Part shown: positions 1-9,598 of the stretch, piece by piece
How positions within the stretch are numbered: the stretch's first letter is position 1
Layout of the letters: every line of letters begins with the position of its first letter
Assembly: GCA_965656715.1 (NCBI GenBank)
Contig: CBFHLR010000003.1
Location: forward strand, 1 to 64,000
Length of the DNA: 64,000 bases
Direction: 5' to 3'
Source of the DNA: Coraliomargarita sp965656715
GTDB lineage: Bacteria; Verrucomicrobiota; Verrucomicrobiia; Opitutales; Coraliomargaritaceae
Notes under the pieces: generated by a model
Database searches by the model: none
What the model saw: the letters and a program-made list of their open reading frames with translations, nothing else
What the model was told of the DNA's origin: nothing
Made by a program: the position numbers and the translations under genes

Positions 1-1
1 C

Positions 2-502
2 ATGGTTTCGATCGGCACCTTCAGTTGGCAGTCAATTTTTGACCTCAAGGTGCACCATAAGACTTCCAGCGTGGTGATGATTACCACGGTATTGGTGACG
101 GTCTTTTCACACAACCTTGCGCTCGGAGTGGGTGCGGGTGTGCTACTGAGCGCATTGTTCTTCGCATACAAGGTGTCCCGCCTGCTGGAGATCGACTCTG
201 CGCTCGAAGTGTCCAAGAAGGAGCGCGTTTACACCGTGCGTGGTCAGCTCTTCTTCGTCTCCGCCAGCAGCTTTGCAGAAGCCTTCGATTTCAGCGAAGT
301 CGTCGACAAGGTGCGCATTGATGTTTCCAACGCACACTTCTGGGATCTCTCGGCGATCAATGCGCTCGACCGTGTTGTCTTGAAATTCCGCCGAGAAGGC
401 ACTGAAGTAGAACTCTTCGGTATGAATGAAGCCAGCAAAACGCTCGTCCTCCAAGTCGCTAAGCACGACAAGCCGGGCGCCATGGACGAAGTCGGTCACT
501 AA
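2..502 (+). CDS. SulP family anion transporter, C-terminal part (partial)
   Basis: The reading frame is open at the left edge, so the real start lies before the window and the ATG at base 2 is probably internal. The visible 166 residues hold the last hydrophobic helices (about residues 24-60) and then a STAS domain (about 75-160) with the usual alternating strand/helix pattern, including a stretch reading VRIDVSNAHFWDLSAINAL. This order is that of SulP transporters, which move sulfate, bicarbonate or other anions across the inner membrane; the STAS domain is cytoplasmic. The substrate cannot be told from this fragment. It lies 24 bases before a universal stress protein gene and near two bicarbonate-using carboxylases, so bicarbonate uptake is possible but is only an inference. 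Confidence 0.85.
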   Translation: MVSIGTFSWQSIFDLKVHHKTSSVVMITTVLVTVFSHNLALGVGAGVLLSALFFAYKVSRLLEIDSALEVSKKERVYTVRGQLFFVSASSFAEAFDFSEVVDKVRIDVSNAHFWDLSAINALDRVVLKFRREGTEVELFGMNEASKTLVLQVAKHDKPGAMDEVGH

Positions 503-526
503 TCTTTACCCCAAACATCAGACATT

Positions 527-1387
527 ATGGCTAAGCCAAACATTCTCGCCTGCACGGACGGCTCCATCTACGCGCCAAGCATTTACGACCACACCGCGTG
601 GGCGTCCAAGCAAATGGGTGCATCCGTGCATGTCTTGCACATGCTGAATCCGCATCATGAAGACCCGGTCAAAACCGACCTCAGTGGCTCCATGGGCTTC
701 AACGCTCGTAAGAACTTGATGGAAGACATCGTTGAGCTCGAAGCAGCTAAGGCGAAAGTTGCGATCAAGCGCGGTGAGGCCATTCTCGAAGATGCCGAGG
801 CACAACTTCGAGAGGCAGGCGTTAGCGAAATCCTCGCCGATCAGAAGCACGGCAAACTCAGCGACTCGATCGAGAATTATGAGCGTGATGCCGATCTCGT
901 CGTCATCGGTAAGCGTGGTAACAATGCAAATTTCGAAAAGGGCCACCTCGGCAGTAATCTCGAGCGTGTGATTCGTAGCTGTCAGCATCCAGTGCTCGTG
1001 GCTGCACGTGAGTTTCAAAAAATGGAGCGCTTCGTGCTGGCCTTCGATGGCGGAGCCAGCGCGCTGAAGGCGGTCGACTACGTGGCCAGCCAGTCTCTAC
1101 TGAAGGGCATGCACTGCTACCTGCTGTATGTGGGCGAGGGCACGCCTAAGATCGAATCGGCTCTGGCTGAGGCAGCGAAGAAACTCGAAGCAGCTGGGTT
1201 TGAGGTCACCATTGAGCAACGTGCCGGTGAGCCGGAGAAGGTGATCGAAGGCGTGGTCGCGCAAGATCATATTGATCTCTTGGTGATGGGCGCTTACGGA
1301 CACTCAAAGATTCGCCAGTTGATTGTCGGCAGCACCACGACTGCCATGATCCGCTCGGTGAAGATTCCGGTGCTATTGTTTCGATAA
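527..1387 (+). CDS. Universal stress protein, tandem UspA domains
   Basis: This 286-residue cytoplasmic protein carries two UspA-type domains, about residues 1-150 and 165-286. The second ends with the ATP-binding pattern G-x2-G-x9-G-S/T, seen as GAYGHSKIRQLIVGSTT. The first has the looser version GKRGNNANFEKGHLGSN. Tandem Usp proteins bind nucleotides and help cells survive stress; some bind to and regulate transporters. The gene starts 24 bases after the SulP gene, so the two are probably one transcription unit and the protein may modulate that transporter (inference). The start is an ATG that fits the family's N-terminus. Confidence 0.9.
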   Translation: MAKPNILACTDGSIYAPSIYDHTAWASKQMGASVHVLHMLNPHHEDPVKTDLSGSMGFNARKNLMEDIVELEAAKAKVAIKRGEAILEDAEAQLREAGVSEILADQKHGKLSDSIENYERDADLVVIGKRGNNANFEKGHLGSNLERVIRSCQHPVLVAAREFQKMERFVLAFDGGASALKAVDYVASQSLLKGMHCYLLYVGEGTPKIESALAEAAKKLEAAGFEVTIEQRAGEPEKVIEGVVAQDHIDLLVMGAYGHSKIRQLIVGSTTTAMIRSVKIPVLLFR

Positions 1388-1473
1388 TAGTAACGGTGAG
1401 GGCGTCCCTTACTTGACTTAGGGCGCTTCCAGTTCTTTTCTCATGGGCTCTACTACCTCGTTTTATACGCCCA

Positions 1474-4400
1474 ATGAAAAAACTACTTGCCGCGAACCGC
1501 AGCGAAATTGCTGTCCGTATTTTCCGCAGTGCAACCGAGATGGGTTGCCGCACCGTAGCCATTTATGCCAACGAAGACCGCTTCGGCGTTCATCGTTTTA
1601 AAGCTGACGAAGCCTATAAGGTTGGTTCGGGGAAAGGCCCGGTTGCCGATTACCTCGACATCGATAGCATTATCGACCTCGCCAAGGATAAGAAGGTCGA
1701 CCTAATTCACCCCGGCTACGGCTTCCTGTCTGAAAACGCTGGCTTTGCCAACGCCTGTGAGGCCAATGGTATCAACTTTGTCGGCCCCAGTTCCGATTTG
1801 TTAGCCCGAATGGGCGACAAGATCGAAGCACGTAAGATCGCCGATCAAGCCGAAGTCCCAACCTTGCCGGGCACGGAAGACCCGATTGCAGATCCGAGCA
1901 AGGCGCTCAGAACTGCCAAGAAGATTGGTTTTCCGCTGATCATTAAAGCAGCCTTCGGTGGCGGTGGTCGTGGTATGCGTGTGGTCAAAGATCCCAAAGA
2001 TCTGAAAGCCTCACTCGAAGAAGCGCAGGGTGAAGCACAACGCGCCTTTGGTAACTCGTCCGTCTTTCTCGAACGCTACATCGAACGTGCCAAGCACATT
2101 GAAGTGCAGATTCTCGGCGACAAGCAGGGCAATGTCGTGCACCTTCACGAGCGTGATTGCTCCGTGCAGCGTCGCCACCAGAAGGTGGTTGAAATCGCGC
2201 CTTCAATAGGTTTGCCGGACCAAGTTCGCACCGAGCTTTGTGAGGCTGCGGTGCAGATCGCGAAGTCGATTGGCTATTACAGCGCGGGCACGGTTGAATT
2301 CCTTTACGACCTGGATACTGACGAGTGGTTCTTTATCGAGATGAACCCGCGCATTCAGGTCGAGCACACCGTCACTGAAGTGATCACTGGTATCGATATT
2401 GTGCGTAGCCAAATCCTGATCGCTCAGGGGCATAGCCTGCATTCCAAGGAAGTGGGCATTCCGCAACAAGCAGACATCCCTCGTAATGGCGTCGCCATTC
2501 AGGCACGCATTACCACCGAGGATCCCGAAAAGAATTTTGCGCCCGATTACGGTAAGATCGTGAACTACCGCTCGGCGGCGGGCTTTGGCATTCGCCTCGA
2601 CGGTGCGATGGGCGATACCGGTGCGGTGATCACACCCTTCTATGATTCGTTGCTGGTCAAGTTGACCGCTTCGGCGAGCACCTTCGAACTCGCGATTCAA
2701 CGCATGGAGCGCGCGCTTAGTGAAATGCGCATCCGCGGCGTGAAGACCAATATCCCGTTCATCGAGAATGTAGTGGGGCACCCGATCTTCGTTTCCGGCA
2801 AGGCGACCACCACGCTCATCGATACCTCGAAAGAGTTGTTCAATTTCAAGCGCCGCCGCGACCGTGCGACCAAGATCCTGAATCTACTGGGGCAAACTAT
2901 CGTTAATGGTAACGATCAGGTCAAAGGCCGTCCGGTTCCGACCATGGACTTGCCAGTGATTGTGCCGGAGCACGACCACACCTCTAAGCTGCCGCTCGGC
3001 ACCAAGGACTACCTGACCAAGCATGGCCCCGAGAAGTTTGCCCAGTGGACACGCAAGCAGAAGAAGCTGCTCGTGACGGACACCACCATGCGTGATGCCC
3101 ACCAGTCGCTGCTCGCCGCTCGCATGCGCAGCTACGATCAACTCAAGGTAGCCGACGCGATCGCACAACGCGCGGGCGACCTCTACTCCCTCGAATGCTG
3201 GGGTGGGGCGACCTTCGACACCTCCATGCGCTTCCTGCATGAGAATCCGTTCAAGCGCCTGCGCCGCCTACGTGAGCGCATCCCGAACATCTGTTTCCAA
3301 ATGCTCCTGCGGGGTGCCAACGGAGTGGGCTACTCCAACTATCCGGACAACGTCATTCGTGGCTTCATCAAGCACTCGGCCGAGTCGGGCATGGACATCT
3401 TCCGTGTGTTCGACTCGCTCAACTACTTGCCGAACCTCAAGGTTGCGATGGAGTCGATCCGCAAGGATACCAACTCCGTCTGTGAGGCAACCATCTGCTA
3501 CACTGGNNNNNNNNNNNNNNNNNNNNNNNNNNNNNNNNNNNNNNNNNNNNNNNNNNNNNNNNNNNNNNNNNNNNNNNNNNNNNNNNNNNNNNNNNNNNNN
3601 NNNNNNCCGAACCTCAAGGTTGCGATGGAGTCGATCCGCAAGGATACCAACTCCGTCTGTGAGGCAACCATCTGCTACACTGGCGACATTCTCGACGGGC
3701 AACGCGATAAGTATTCACTCGAATACTACGTCAACATGGCCAAGGAGCTGGAGAAAATGGGCGCCCACGTGCTCGCACTGAAGGACATGTCCGGCCTCTG
3801 CACACCGCATGCAGTCTTCAAGCTCGTCAAGGCGCTACGCAGCGAAATCGGCATTCCGGTGCACTTCCACACGCACGACTCCTCAGGCATCGCGGGCGCT
3901 TCCATTATCAAGGCGGCTGAAGCCGGCGTCGATGTCGTCGATCTCGCAACCGCATCGCTGTCCGGTCTGACTTCGCAGCCGAACCTGAACTCCATCGTCA
4001 ACGCACTGCGCGGCGACAAGCGCGACACCGGCCTCGATCTCAAATTCCTCAACGAGCTCTCCATTTACTGGGAAGCGGTTCGCCAATTCTACGGTCCCTT
4101 CGATACCAGTCCGAAGTTTGGCTCGGCCGAAGTGTATACCCACGAAATGCCCGGTGGCCAATACACCAACCTCCGTGAGCAAGCGCGCGCACTCGGCCTC
4201 GGTGCCCGCTGGCCGGAAGTGGTGCGTTACTACCACGAAGTCAACGAGCTGCTCGGCGACATCGTTAAAGTGACACCATCCTCCAAAGTGGTCGGCGATC
4301 TCTCCATGTTCTTGCTCACCAAGGGCGTTGAACCTGCCGACTTGGTGAACCTCGAGCCTGGCACTGCCTTCCCGGAGTCCGTAGTCGACATGCTCTCTGG

Positions 4401-5088
4401 TGGCCTCGGCCAACCCAAGGGCGGCTGGCCGAAAGACGTGCAGAAAGTCGTGCTCGGCGATCGCAAGCCATTCAAGGGGCGCCCTGGCTCACGTGCAGAG
4501 AAGGTCAACATCAAGGAGACCCGCGCAGAACTCAGCAAAAAGTTCAAGCGCGAGATCAACGACGACGATCTCTATGCCTACCTCATGTATCCACAGGTCT
4601 TCACCGATCTGATCAAATATGTGAAGGAGTATGGGCATGCACGCGTCCTACCAACGCCGGCCTTTTTCTACGGCCTCCAGCCGGGCGAAGAAATCACCGT
4701 TGAGATCGAAGAGGGCAAGACACTCATTATTAAACTCATCTACGTCTCCGAACCAAACGAAGACGGCGAGCGCACGTTGACCTTCGAGCTCAATGGCCGT
4801 GCCCGTGAGTGCGTGATTCTTGATAAGTCGATCAAGACCGAGACCAAGAAGCGAGCGAAGGCCGACCCTGCGGATAAGAAGCAAGTCGGTGCACCGATCC
4901 CGGCGATGGTCAGCAGCGTATCCGTATCCGTTGGCCAAAAGGTCAAGAAGAAGGAAAAGCTCCTCGTGCTCGAAGCCATGAAGATGCAGACCACTGTGTA
5001 TGCACTCGCCGACGGCGTGGTCGACAAGATCGAAGTCCAAGCCGGCGACCAAGTCGACTCCAAGGACTTGCTGGTTGCGCTACGTTAA
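1474..5088 (+). CDS. pyc: Pyruvate carboxylase (interrupted by an assembly gap)
   Basis: The enzyme makes oxaloacetate from pyruvate, bicarbonate and ATP, an anaplerotic step in the cytoplasm. The domain order is biotin carboxylase (about 1-450, with the GGGGRGMR glycine-rich loop and EMNPRIQVEH), carboxyltransferase (from about 530, TDTTMRDAHQSLLA), and biotin carrier with EAMKM near the C-terminus (biotinyl lysine near residue 1170 of the raw translation). The frame runs through 100 N at 3507-3606. The 77 bases before the gap (3430-3506) are repeated exactly after it (3607-3683). Removing gap plus one copy (177 bases, 59 codons) keeps the frame and gives about 1145 residues, the normal length for a single-chain pyruvate carboxylase, so the gene is probably intact in the organism. 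Confidence 0.96.
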   Translation: MKKLLAANRSEIAVRIFRSATEMGCRTVAIYANEDRFGVHRFKADEAYKVGSGKGPVADYLDIDSIIDLAKDKKVDLIHPGYGFLSENAGFANACEANGINFVGPSSDLLARMGDKIEARKIADQAEVPTLPGTEDPIADPSKALRTAKKIGFPLIIKAAFGGGGRGMRVVKDPKDLKASLEEAQGEAQRAFGNSSVFLERYIERAKHIEVQILGDKQGNVVHLHERDCSVQRRHQKVVEIAPSIGLPDQVRTELCEAAVQIAKSIGYYSAGTVEFLYDLDTDEWFFIEMNPRIQVEHTVTEVITGIDIVRSQILIAQGHSLHSKEVGIPQQADIPRNGVAIQARITTEDPEKNFAPDYGKIVNYRSAAGFGIRLDGAMGDTGAVITPFYDSLLVKLTASASTFELAIQRMERALSEMRIRGVKTNIPFIENVVGHPIFVSGKATTTLIDTSKELFNFKRRRDRATKILNLLGQTIVNGNDQVKGRPVPTMDLPVIVPEHDHTSKLPLGTKDYLTKHGPEKFAQWTRKQKKLLVTDTTMRDAHQSLLAARMRSYDQLKVADAIAQRAGDLYSLECWGGATFDTSMRFLHENPFKRLRRLRERIPNICFQMLLRGANGVGYSNYPDNVIRGFIKHSAESGMDIFRVFDSLNYLPNLKVAMESIRKDTNSVCEATICYTXXXXXXXXXXXXXXXXXXXXXXXXXXXXXXXXXXPNLKVAMESIRKDTNSVCEATICYTGDILDGQRDKYSLEYYVNMAKELEKMGAHVLALKDMSGLCTPHAVFKLVKALRSEIGIPVHFHTHDSSGIAGASIIKAAEAGVDVVDLATASLSGLTSQPNLNSIVNALRGDKRDTGLDLKFLNELSIYWEAVRQFYGPFDTSPKFGSAEVYTHEMPGGQYTNLREQARALGLGARWPEVVRYYHEVNELLGDIVKVTPSSKVVGDLSMFLLTKGVEPADLVNLEPGTAFPESVVDMLSGGLGQPKGGWPKDVQKVVLGDRKPFKGRPGSRAEKVNIKETRAELSKKFKREINDDDLYAYLMYPQVFTDLIKYVKEYGHARVLPTPAFFYGLQPGEEITVEIEEGKTLIIKLIYVSEPNEDGERTLTFELNGRARECVILDKSIKTETKKRAKADPADKKQVGAPIPAMVSSVSVSVGQKVKKKEKLLVLEAMKMQTTVYALADGVVDKIEVQAGDQVDSKDLLVALR
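3430..3683. other. Scaffold gap of 100 N flanked by identical 77-base ends
   Basis: Bases 3507-3606 are N. Bases 3430-3506 and 3607-3683 are identical over 77 bases. This is what results when two contigs that really overlap are joined as if separated by an unknown distance. A 77-base overlap is a common de Bruijn graph k-mer length, and 100 N is a common default gap. The duplicate is almost certainly not biological. Confidence 0.93.
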
Positions 5089-5114
5089 GTTGCGTCCGAT
5101 ATGCTTCCAAAAAG

Positions 5115-5142
5115 AAAGCCCGCCTAATCGGCGGGCTTTTTT
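5115..5142 (+). terminator. Intrinsic terminator after pyc
   Basis: A 10-bp perfect stem (AAAGCCCGCC at 5115-5124 pairing with GGCGGGCTTT at 5130-5139) with a 5-base loop is followed by a run of six T (5137-5142). It lies 26 bases after the pyc stop codon, in the expected orientation. Confidence 0.92.
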
Positions 5143-5176
5143 GTTAGTGCAATAGACTGATGGGCTGAGTTCTGCC

Positions 5177-5233
5177 GGGCGCGTCAAGTCGCGCCCCTAC
5201 TGCTGGGGCGGGGCGAGCGTTTGGCACGCTCGC
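5177..5233. repeat. Two adjacent short palindromes between convergent pyc and ppc
   Basis: GGGCGCG/CGCGCCC (5177-5183 with 5190-5196) and GCGAGCG/CGCTCGC (5213-5219 with 5227-5233) are perfect 7-bp stems. Neither has a T tract, so they do not look like standard terminators. They may be REP-like intergenic palindromes or help end the convergent ppc transcript. The latter hairpin lies just after the ppc stop codon. Confidence 0.5.
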
Positions 5234-5241
5234 ATCTGCGC

Positions 5242-8010
5242 TTACCCAGTATTACGCATCGCTCCGGAGAGGGCGTTGATCGTCATCAACAGCTCCGTTT
5301 GCATTGCTTTGTCTTCCGGTTCGCCAGCGGCTTTTTGCTTTCTCCATGTGCGCAGCAGTTGCACCTGCTTTTCATGCAACGGACGCATCAAGGATGCACG
5401 CAGCATGTTGGAGAAGTGGTGTCCCTTACGTCGCTCTTCAATGGGTCGGCTCAGGAGATTCTCGAGGTGACGGCGTGTCAGACTGAGCTCGTCTTTGAAG
5501 ATCCGGGAGAATTTTTCGCGTAGTGCCTCATCTTCGACGAGATCCATGTAGAGGCTGAAGATGTCTTCGTCGGTTGCAGCCAGGCTGGTGTCAACATTGG
5601 TGAAGACATAACGGATGAATGGGTCTTCCTTGAGGGCTGCCTTGACTTGTTGGTAGGCGTCCGGGGTTTCGGAGTGAAGTTGCTCTAGGGCACTGCCGAC
5701 ACCGAACCAGCTAGTCATGTGGACACGTGCTTGGCTCCATGAGAACACCCATGGGATCGCACGCAAGTCGTCGAGTGTATTCATGCCTGTGCGCTTGGCC
5801 GGGCGTGAGCCGATCTTACTCATTTCAATGGCATCGATCGGAGTCGCACTGCGAAAGAAGTCGATGAAGCCTTCTTCGTTGCGCATGTTGTCGTAGTGCT
5901 GCTGCGAGTTGTCCGCGAGCCAGGTGATCACATCGGCAAGTGGGTGGAACGCGCGCTCGGACTTCTTATCCTTGATGTATTTGCTTAGTGCATTGGCAGC
6001 CAGCAGTTCAAGGTTGTAAGCGGCATTGGCCGGGTTGGCGTATTTTTGCGCGATGGTTTCGCCTTGCTCAGTCAAGCGGATGTCGCCGTTGGGAGCGCCG
6101 TAGGGCAGGGCTTTAATGAAGTAGTGTGTTGGGCCTGCACCGCGGCTGATCGAGCCGCCCTTGCCGTGGAAGAAACGGATTTTCACACCTGCCTCATTGC
6201 CCACTTCGGACAGTGCATACTGTGCCTTGTAGAGACTCCACTGGCTGGCGAGAATACCGCCGTCCTTGTTACTATCACTGTAGCCGACCATCACCTGTTG
6301 CACTGGCTGCTTCCAGTGATATTTCTCTTTGAGGTGGGCCAGTGTGCGTTGAGTGGTTGGGTGTGCGAGGAATTGCTGTAGGATCTCAGTGCCGTTTTCG
6401 AGGTCTTCGATGGTCTCGAGCAAAGGCACTACCGGGATATCCGCGATCATGCCGTCTTCGGTCATCTGGGTGAGTCCCACTTCGCGAGCGAGCAGGTAGA
6501 CGGCCAGCAAGTCCGACACCGAGCGAGTCATGCTAACGATGAAGGAGCCGATACAGTTGGTGCCGAACTTACGAGTGTGCTTCGCGATGACTCGATAGCA
6601 TTCGACGACGGCTTGTGCTTCGGGCCCAAGTTTGGCTTTTAAGGTAGTGAACGGGCGGGCGGACTCGAGTTCCTTATTCAGGAAGGCCAAGCGCTTTTCT
6701 TCGCTCCAGTTACCAAAATCGGTTTCTTCGGCTCTCGATGCTTCCAGTAGTTGCTCGATCGCCTTGTCGTGAAAGGCACTGTTTTGTCGAATATCCAGTG
6801 CCGCAAGGTGGAACCCGAAGGCTTCGACGACTCGCTTTACGGTGACCACGTCGTCGTGGGCGATGCTCTTTGCTCCGTATTGAATCAGCGACGCTTGGAG
6901 TAGTGATAGGTCGTCTTTTAGCTGTTGGGAGTGCACATAGGCTCCCTCAACATCCAGCAGGTTTGTGGTATGGCCGCGAATCGACTCGACTGGCAGCTTG
7001 TGCAGCATGAGGCTGATAAATTGACGGAAGACTTCGCCCTTGTTGCGCTCGTAGCTGGCTTGCCCCTTGGCGCCGGTTTCGTCCAGCATCTCGGTGATGC
7101 GCTGCTGTAGTGCTCCATCGACTTGATCGAAGGAAATACTGAAACTGGTGCGCTTGACCAAACGGATCAGCTTGCGGCGGATGACGACGAATGCGTTCAG
7201 GCGCAGTTGAAGCAAGGTGTCGCGGGTGACGTCGGCGGTGACCAGAGGGTGGCCGTCGCGGTCTCCACCCACCCAGTCGCCGAAGGTGATCTTCGGGAAA
7301 CTGTGGCTTGCGCAGAAGGCCTCCAAATCCATGTCGTTAGATTGCACTGCTTGGAGCATGCGGCGGTCGAGGATCGAGATCACCTCAGGGAAGACGTTGA
7401 CCAGATAGTGCAGGATGTTGCGCAACTCGTCGTGGATGTCCGGTTTCTCCAGATAGATCTCCCCCGTCTTCCAGAGGCGGTAGAGTGCTTGCTCGATGTT
7501 ATGATCCACATTGCGGATCTCGTTCTTGGTATACATCGAGTTTTCGCGCTCCACGAGGAGCACGTAGAGTTCGCGGTGGTGCTCCAGGACCGTGGCGCGC
7601 TTGGCCTCGGTCGGGTGTGCGGTCAGGACCGGTTCGATCATGACCTCACGGACGGCATCCATGATTTCCTCTTGGGAGAGGCCAGCGTCGCGAAGCTCCT
7701 TGATGTTGATGCCCCACAGGCCGTTGACCGATTCCAGTGAGTCGTCTTCCTTGGCGCGGCGTGCTTGAACCGCGGCGTTGATCTCGACCATGTTGACCAA
7801 GTGGAAAATCATGGAATACAGCTGAATGTGCTTCGGTGTTATCAGGTCGACAGAGGGCTCCTTGTCGTTGATCCAAGGGACGGCTCCGGCAATTTCAGCT
7901 TCGCCGTTCTTTTCCAACACGTTCTTCAGGCCCTGAAGTAGGAATTCCAAGTCCTTGTAGGGCTTGCCCAGCACACGTTTCGCAGTCGAAAATGATTCTT
8001 TTAAAGTCAT
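5242..8010 (-). CDS. ppc: Phosphoenolpyruvate carboxylase
   Basis: The enzyme carboxylates PEP with bicarbonate to oxaloacetate, an irreversible anaplerotic reaction in the cytoplasm. The 922-residue length fits the bacterial family. Visible signatures are VLTAHPTEAKR with the catalytic histidine (residue 132), FGDWVGGDRDGHP, GYSDSNKDGG, FHGKGGSISRGAGPTH (mobile loop) and the conserved C-terminus ending in MRNTG. It converges on pyc, so this locus encodes two independent routes to oxaloacetate side by side. Having both genes is not rare, but their adjacency is notable. The start ATG gives the normal N-terminus. Confidence 0.97.
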   Translation of the reverse strand: MTLKESFSTAKRVLGKPYKDLEFLLQGLKNVLEKNGEAEIAGAVPWINDKEPSVDLITPKHIQLYSMIFHLVNMVEINAAVQARRAKEDDSLESVNGLWGINIKELRDAGLSQEEIMDAVREVMIEPVLTAHPTEAKRATVLEHHRELYVLLVERENSMYTKNEIRNVDHNIEQALYRLWKTGEIYLEKPDIHDELRNILHYLVNVFPEVISILDRRMLQAVQSNDMDLEAFCASHSFPKITFGDWVGGDRDGHPLVTADVTRDTLLQLRLNAFVVIRRKLIRLVKRTSFSISFDQVDGALQQRITEMLDETGAKGQASYERNKGEVFRQFISLMLHKLPVESIRGHTTNLLDVEGAYVHSQQLKDDLSLLQASLIQYGAKSIAHDDVVTVKRVVEAFGFHLAALDIRQNSAFHDKAIEQLLEASRAEETDFGNWSEEKRLAFLNKELESARPFTTLKAKLGPEAQAVVECYRVIAKHTRKFGTNCIGSFIVSMTRSVSDLLAVYLLAREVGLTQMTEDGMIADIPVVPLLETIEDLENGTEILQQFLAHPTTQRTLAHLKEKYHWKQPVQQVMVGYSDSNKDGGILASQWSLYKAQYALSEVGNEAGVKIRFFHGKGGSISRGAGPTHYFIKALPYGAPNGDIRLTEQGETIAQKYANPANAAYNLELLAANALSKYIKDKKSERAFHPLADVITWLADNSQQHYDNMRNEEGFIDFFRSATPIDAIEMSKIGSRPAKRTGMNTLDDLRAIPWVFSWSQARVHMTSWFGVGSALEQLHSETPDAYQQVKAALKEDPFIRYVFTNVDTSLAATDEDIFSLYMDLVEDEALREKFSRIFKDELSLTRRHLENLLSRPIEERRKGHHFSNMLRASLMRPLHEKQVQLLRTWRKQKAAGEPEDKAMQTELLMTINALSGAMRNTG

Positions 8011-8133
8011 GGTAGTAGTTGTCAGTCGGGAGAGACAAGGGATTCAGTCCCGCCTGTCAATGTATGCTTGGGATGGTTTTGTGAGTATCTGTGTCTGAAA
8101 TTAGATAGTTGCAGGGATTGGGCGGGAGTTAAA

Positions 8134-8164
8134 GAAGCCCACTTCCGTGAAAGAAGTGGGCTTC
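8134..8164 (-). terminator. Probable intrinsic terminator after the amt gene
   Basis: A perfect 12-bp stem (GAAGCCCACTTC, 8134-8145, pairing with 8153-8164) and a 7-base loop lie about 25 bases after the stop of the reverse-strand ammonium transporter gene. On the reverse strand it is followed by only a short TTT, so the U tract is weak. It also lies upstream of ppc and so insulates that gene. Confidence 0.75.
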
Positions 8165-8188
8165 AGGTATGTTTGGGTGCTATCCTAG

Positions 8189-9577
8189 CTAAGCTAGCTC
8201 TTCCTCAGGAAGATCCGCGTAGACTTGGAAGTCGGCGTAGGCCTCGTTGCCGTGCTCGGTGATGTCGAGGCCCTCAAGTTCCTCTTCTTCGCTCACACGC
8301 AGGCCAACGGAGGACTTGATCAGTTTGAAGATCAGGAAAGAGGTTGGGAAGACGAAGGCGAAAACCGCTGCGATGCCGATGAGCTGGATGCCGATTTGCT
8401 GGAAGCCGCCATAGATCAGGCCATTGGATACCAGACCAGAATCGATAGCTGTGGTGCCGAAAACACCCACGGAGAGTGTGCCCCAGATGCCGACAACACC
8501 GTGAACGCTGATCGCGCCGACTGGGTCATCAATTTTAAGTGTGCGCTCGATGAACAGCACGGAGAACACGACGATCGCACCGCCGATCAGGCCCACGAGC
8601 ATGGCTCCGACAATGGTTACACTACCGCAAGAAGCGGTGATACTGACGAGCCCGGCAAGTGCACCATTCAGCGTCATGGACAGGTCAGGCTTCTTGAACT
8701 TGATCCATGTCATAGTAGCGGCGCCGATACAGCCACCCGCAGCTGCCAGTAGGGTGACCATTGCGATGTAGGCCATGTCGTCGATTGCGCCGAGTGTGGA
8801 ACCCGCGTTGAAACCAAACCAACCAACGATCAGAATGAAGCAACCGAGTGTCGCGAGTGGCATATTGTGACCGGGGATCGGCAGAGGCTTGCCCTCCTTG
8901 TTGTATTTGCCCTGACGTGCACCCAGAGCGATGGCACCAGCGAGACCGGCCCATGCGCCCACGGAGTGAACTACGGTTGAGCCAGCGTAGTCGCGCATGC
9001 CGAGTCCTGCGAGCCAGCCGTCTGCCCAGATCCAGTGACCGACGATTGGGTAGACGATACAGGTAATCGCGATGGAATAGAAAATGTATGCGATGAATTT
9101 GGTGCGCTCAGCCATCGCGCCGGACGCGATGGTGGCAGCAGTCGCTGCGAACACGGACTGGAACAGCCACTCGGCGGCAGTTAGGTTGGTTGCTGCCAGG
9201 TCGTCGCCCATCATCAGCGCGTCGCCCATGAAGAGCAGGCTGCTACTCCAGCCGATGAAACCACCGATCGTGTCGCCATACATCAGCGCATAGCCCACAA
9301 TCGCGAAACCGATCACACCGAAGCTGAAGTCCAGCAGGTTCTTCATCATAATATTACAGGCGTTCTTCGCGCGAGTCAGGCCACTCTCTACGAGCGCGAA
9401 GCCTGCCTGCATGAAAAACACCAGAACGGCTGCAAGCAGATACCAAAGTATATCTGCAGTATTCTGCGAGAGGTAGGCAATCTCTGCGGCTTCATCCTGT
9501 GCATTCGCGATACACGGCAATATGGCTAGAAGCGCTGGTGTGAGCCAGCGACTGATTCGGTATGGGTTTCTTTTCAT
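8189..9577 (-). CDS. amt: Amt/Mep family ammonium transporter
   Basis: This protein conducts ammonium/ammonia through the inner membrane. It has 462 residues with a cleavable signal peptide (about 1-26, ending IANA) and about eleven hydrophobic helices. The two pore histidines typical of Amt are present: H204 in VVHSVGAW and H359 in SVHGVVGIWG. The cytoplasmic tail is acidic. No glnK/glnB gene lies next to it in this window, although that pairing is common. The next gene, starting 21 bases beyond its start codon on the far side, is an unrelated degenerate NtrC-like protein. That could hint at nitrogen control but is not evidence of it. Confidence 0.95.
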   Translation of the reverse strand: MKRNPYRISRWLTPALLAILPCIANAQDEAAEIAYLSQNTADILWYLLAAVLVFFMQAGFALVESGLTRAKNACNIMMKNLLDFSFGVIGFAIVGYALMYGDTIGGFIGWSSSLLFMGDALMMGDDLAATNLTAAEWLFQSVFAATAATIASGAMAERTKFIAYIFYSIAITCIVYPIVGHWIWADGWLAGLGMRDYAGSTVVHSVGAWAGLAGAIALGARQGKYNKEGKPLPIPGHNMPLATLGCFILIVGWFGFNAGSTLGAIDDMAYIAMVTLLAAAGGCIGAATMTWIKFKKPDLSMTLNGALAGLVSITASCGSVTIVGAMLVGLIGGAIVVFSVLFIERTLKIDDPVGAISVHGVVGIWGTLSVGVFGTTAIDSGLVSNGLIYGGFQQIGIQLIGIAAVFAFVFPTSFLIFKLIKSSVGLRVSEEEELEGLDITEHGNEAYADFQVYADLPEEELA

Positions 9578-9598
9578 GTCTGGTTGGTTTCTAGTTTG

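Noticed and set aside
3430..3683. A possible tandem duplication inside pyc.
   Set aside because: The identical 77 bases flanking exactly 100 N fit an unresolved contig overlap; removal restores a normal-length protein.
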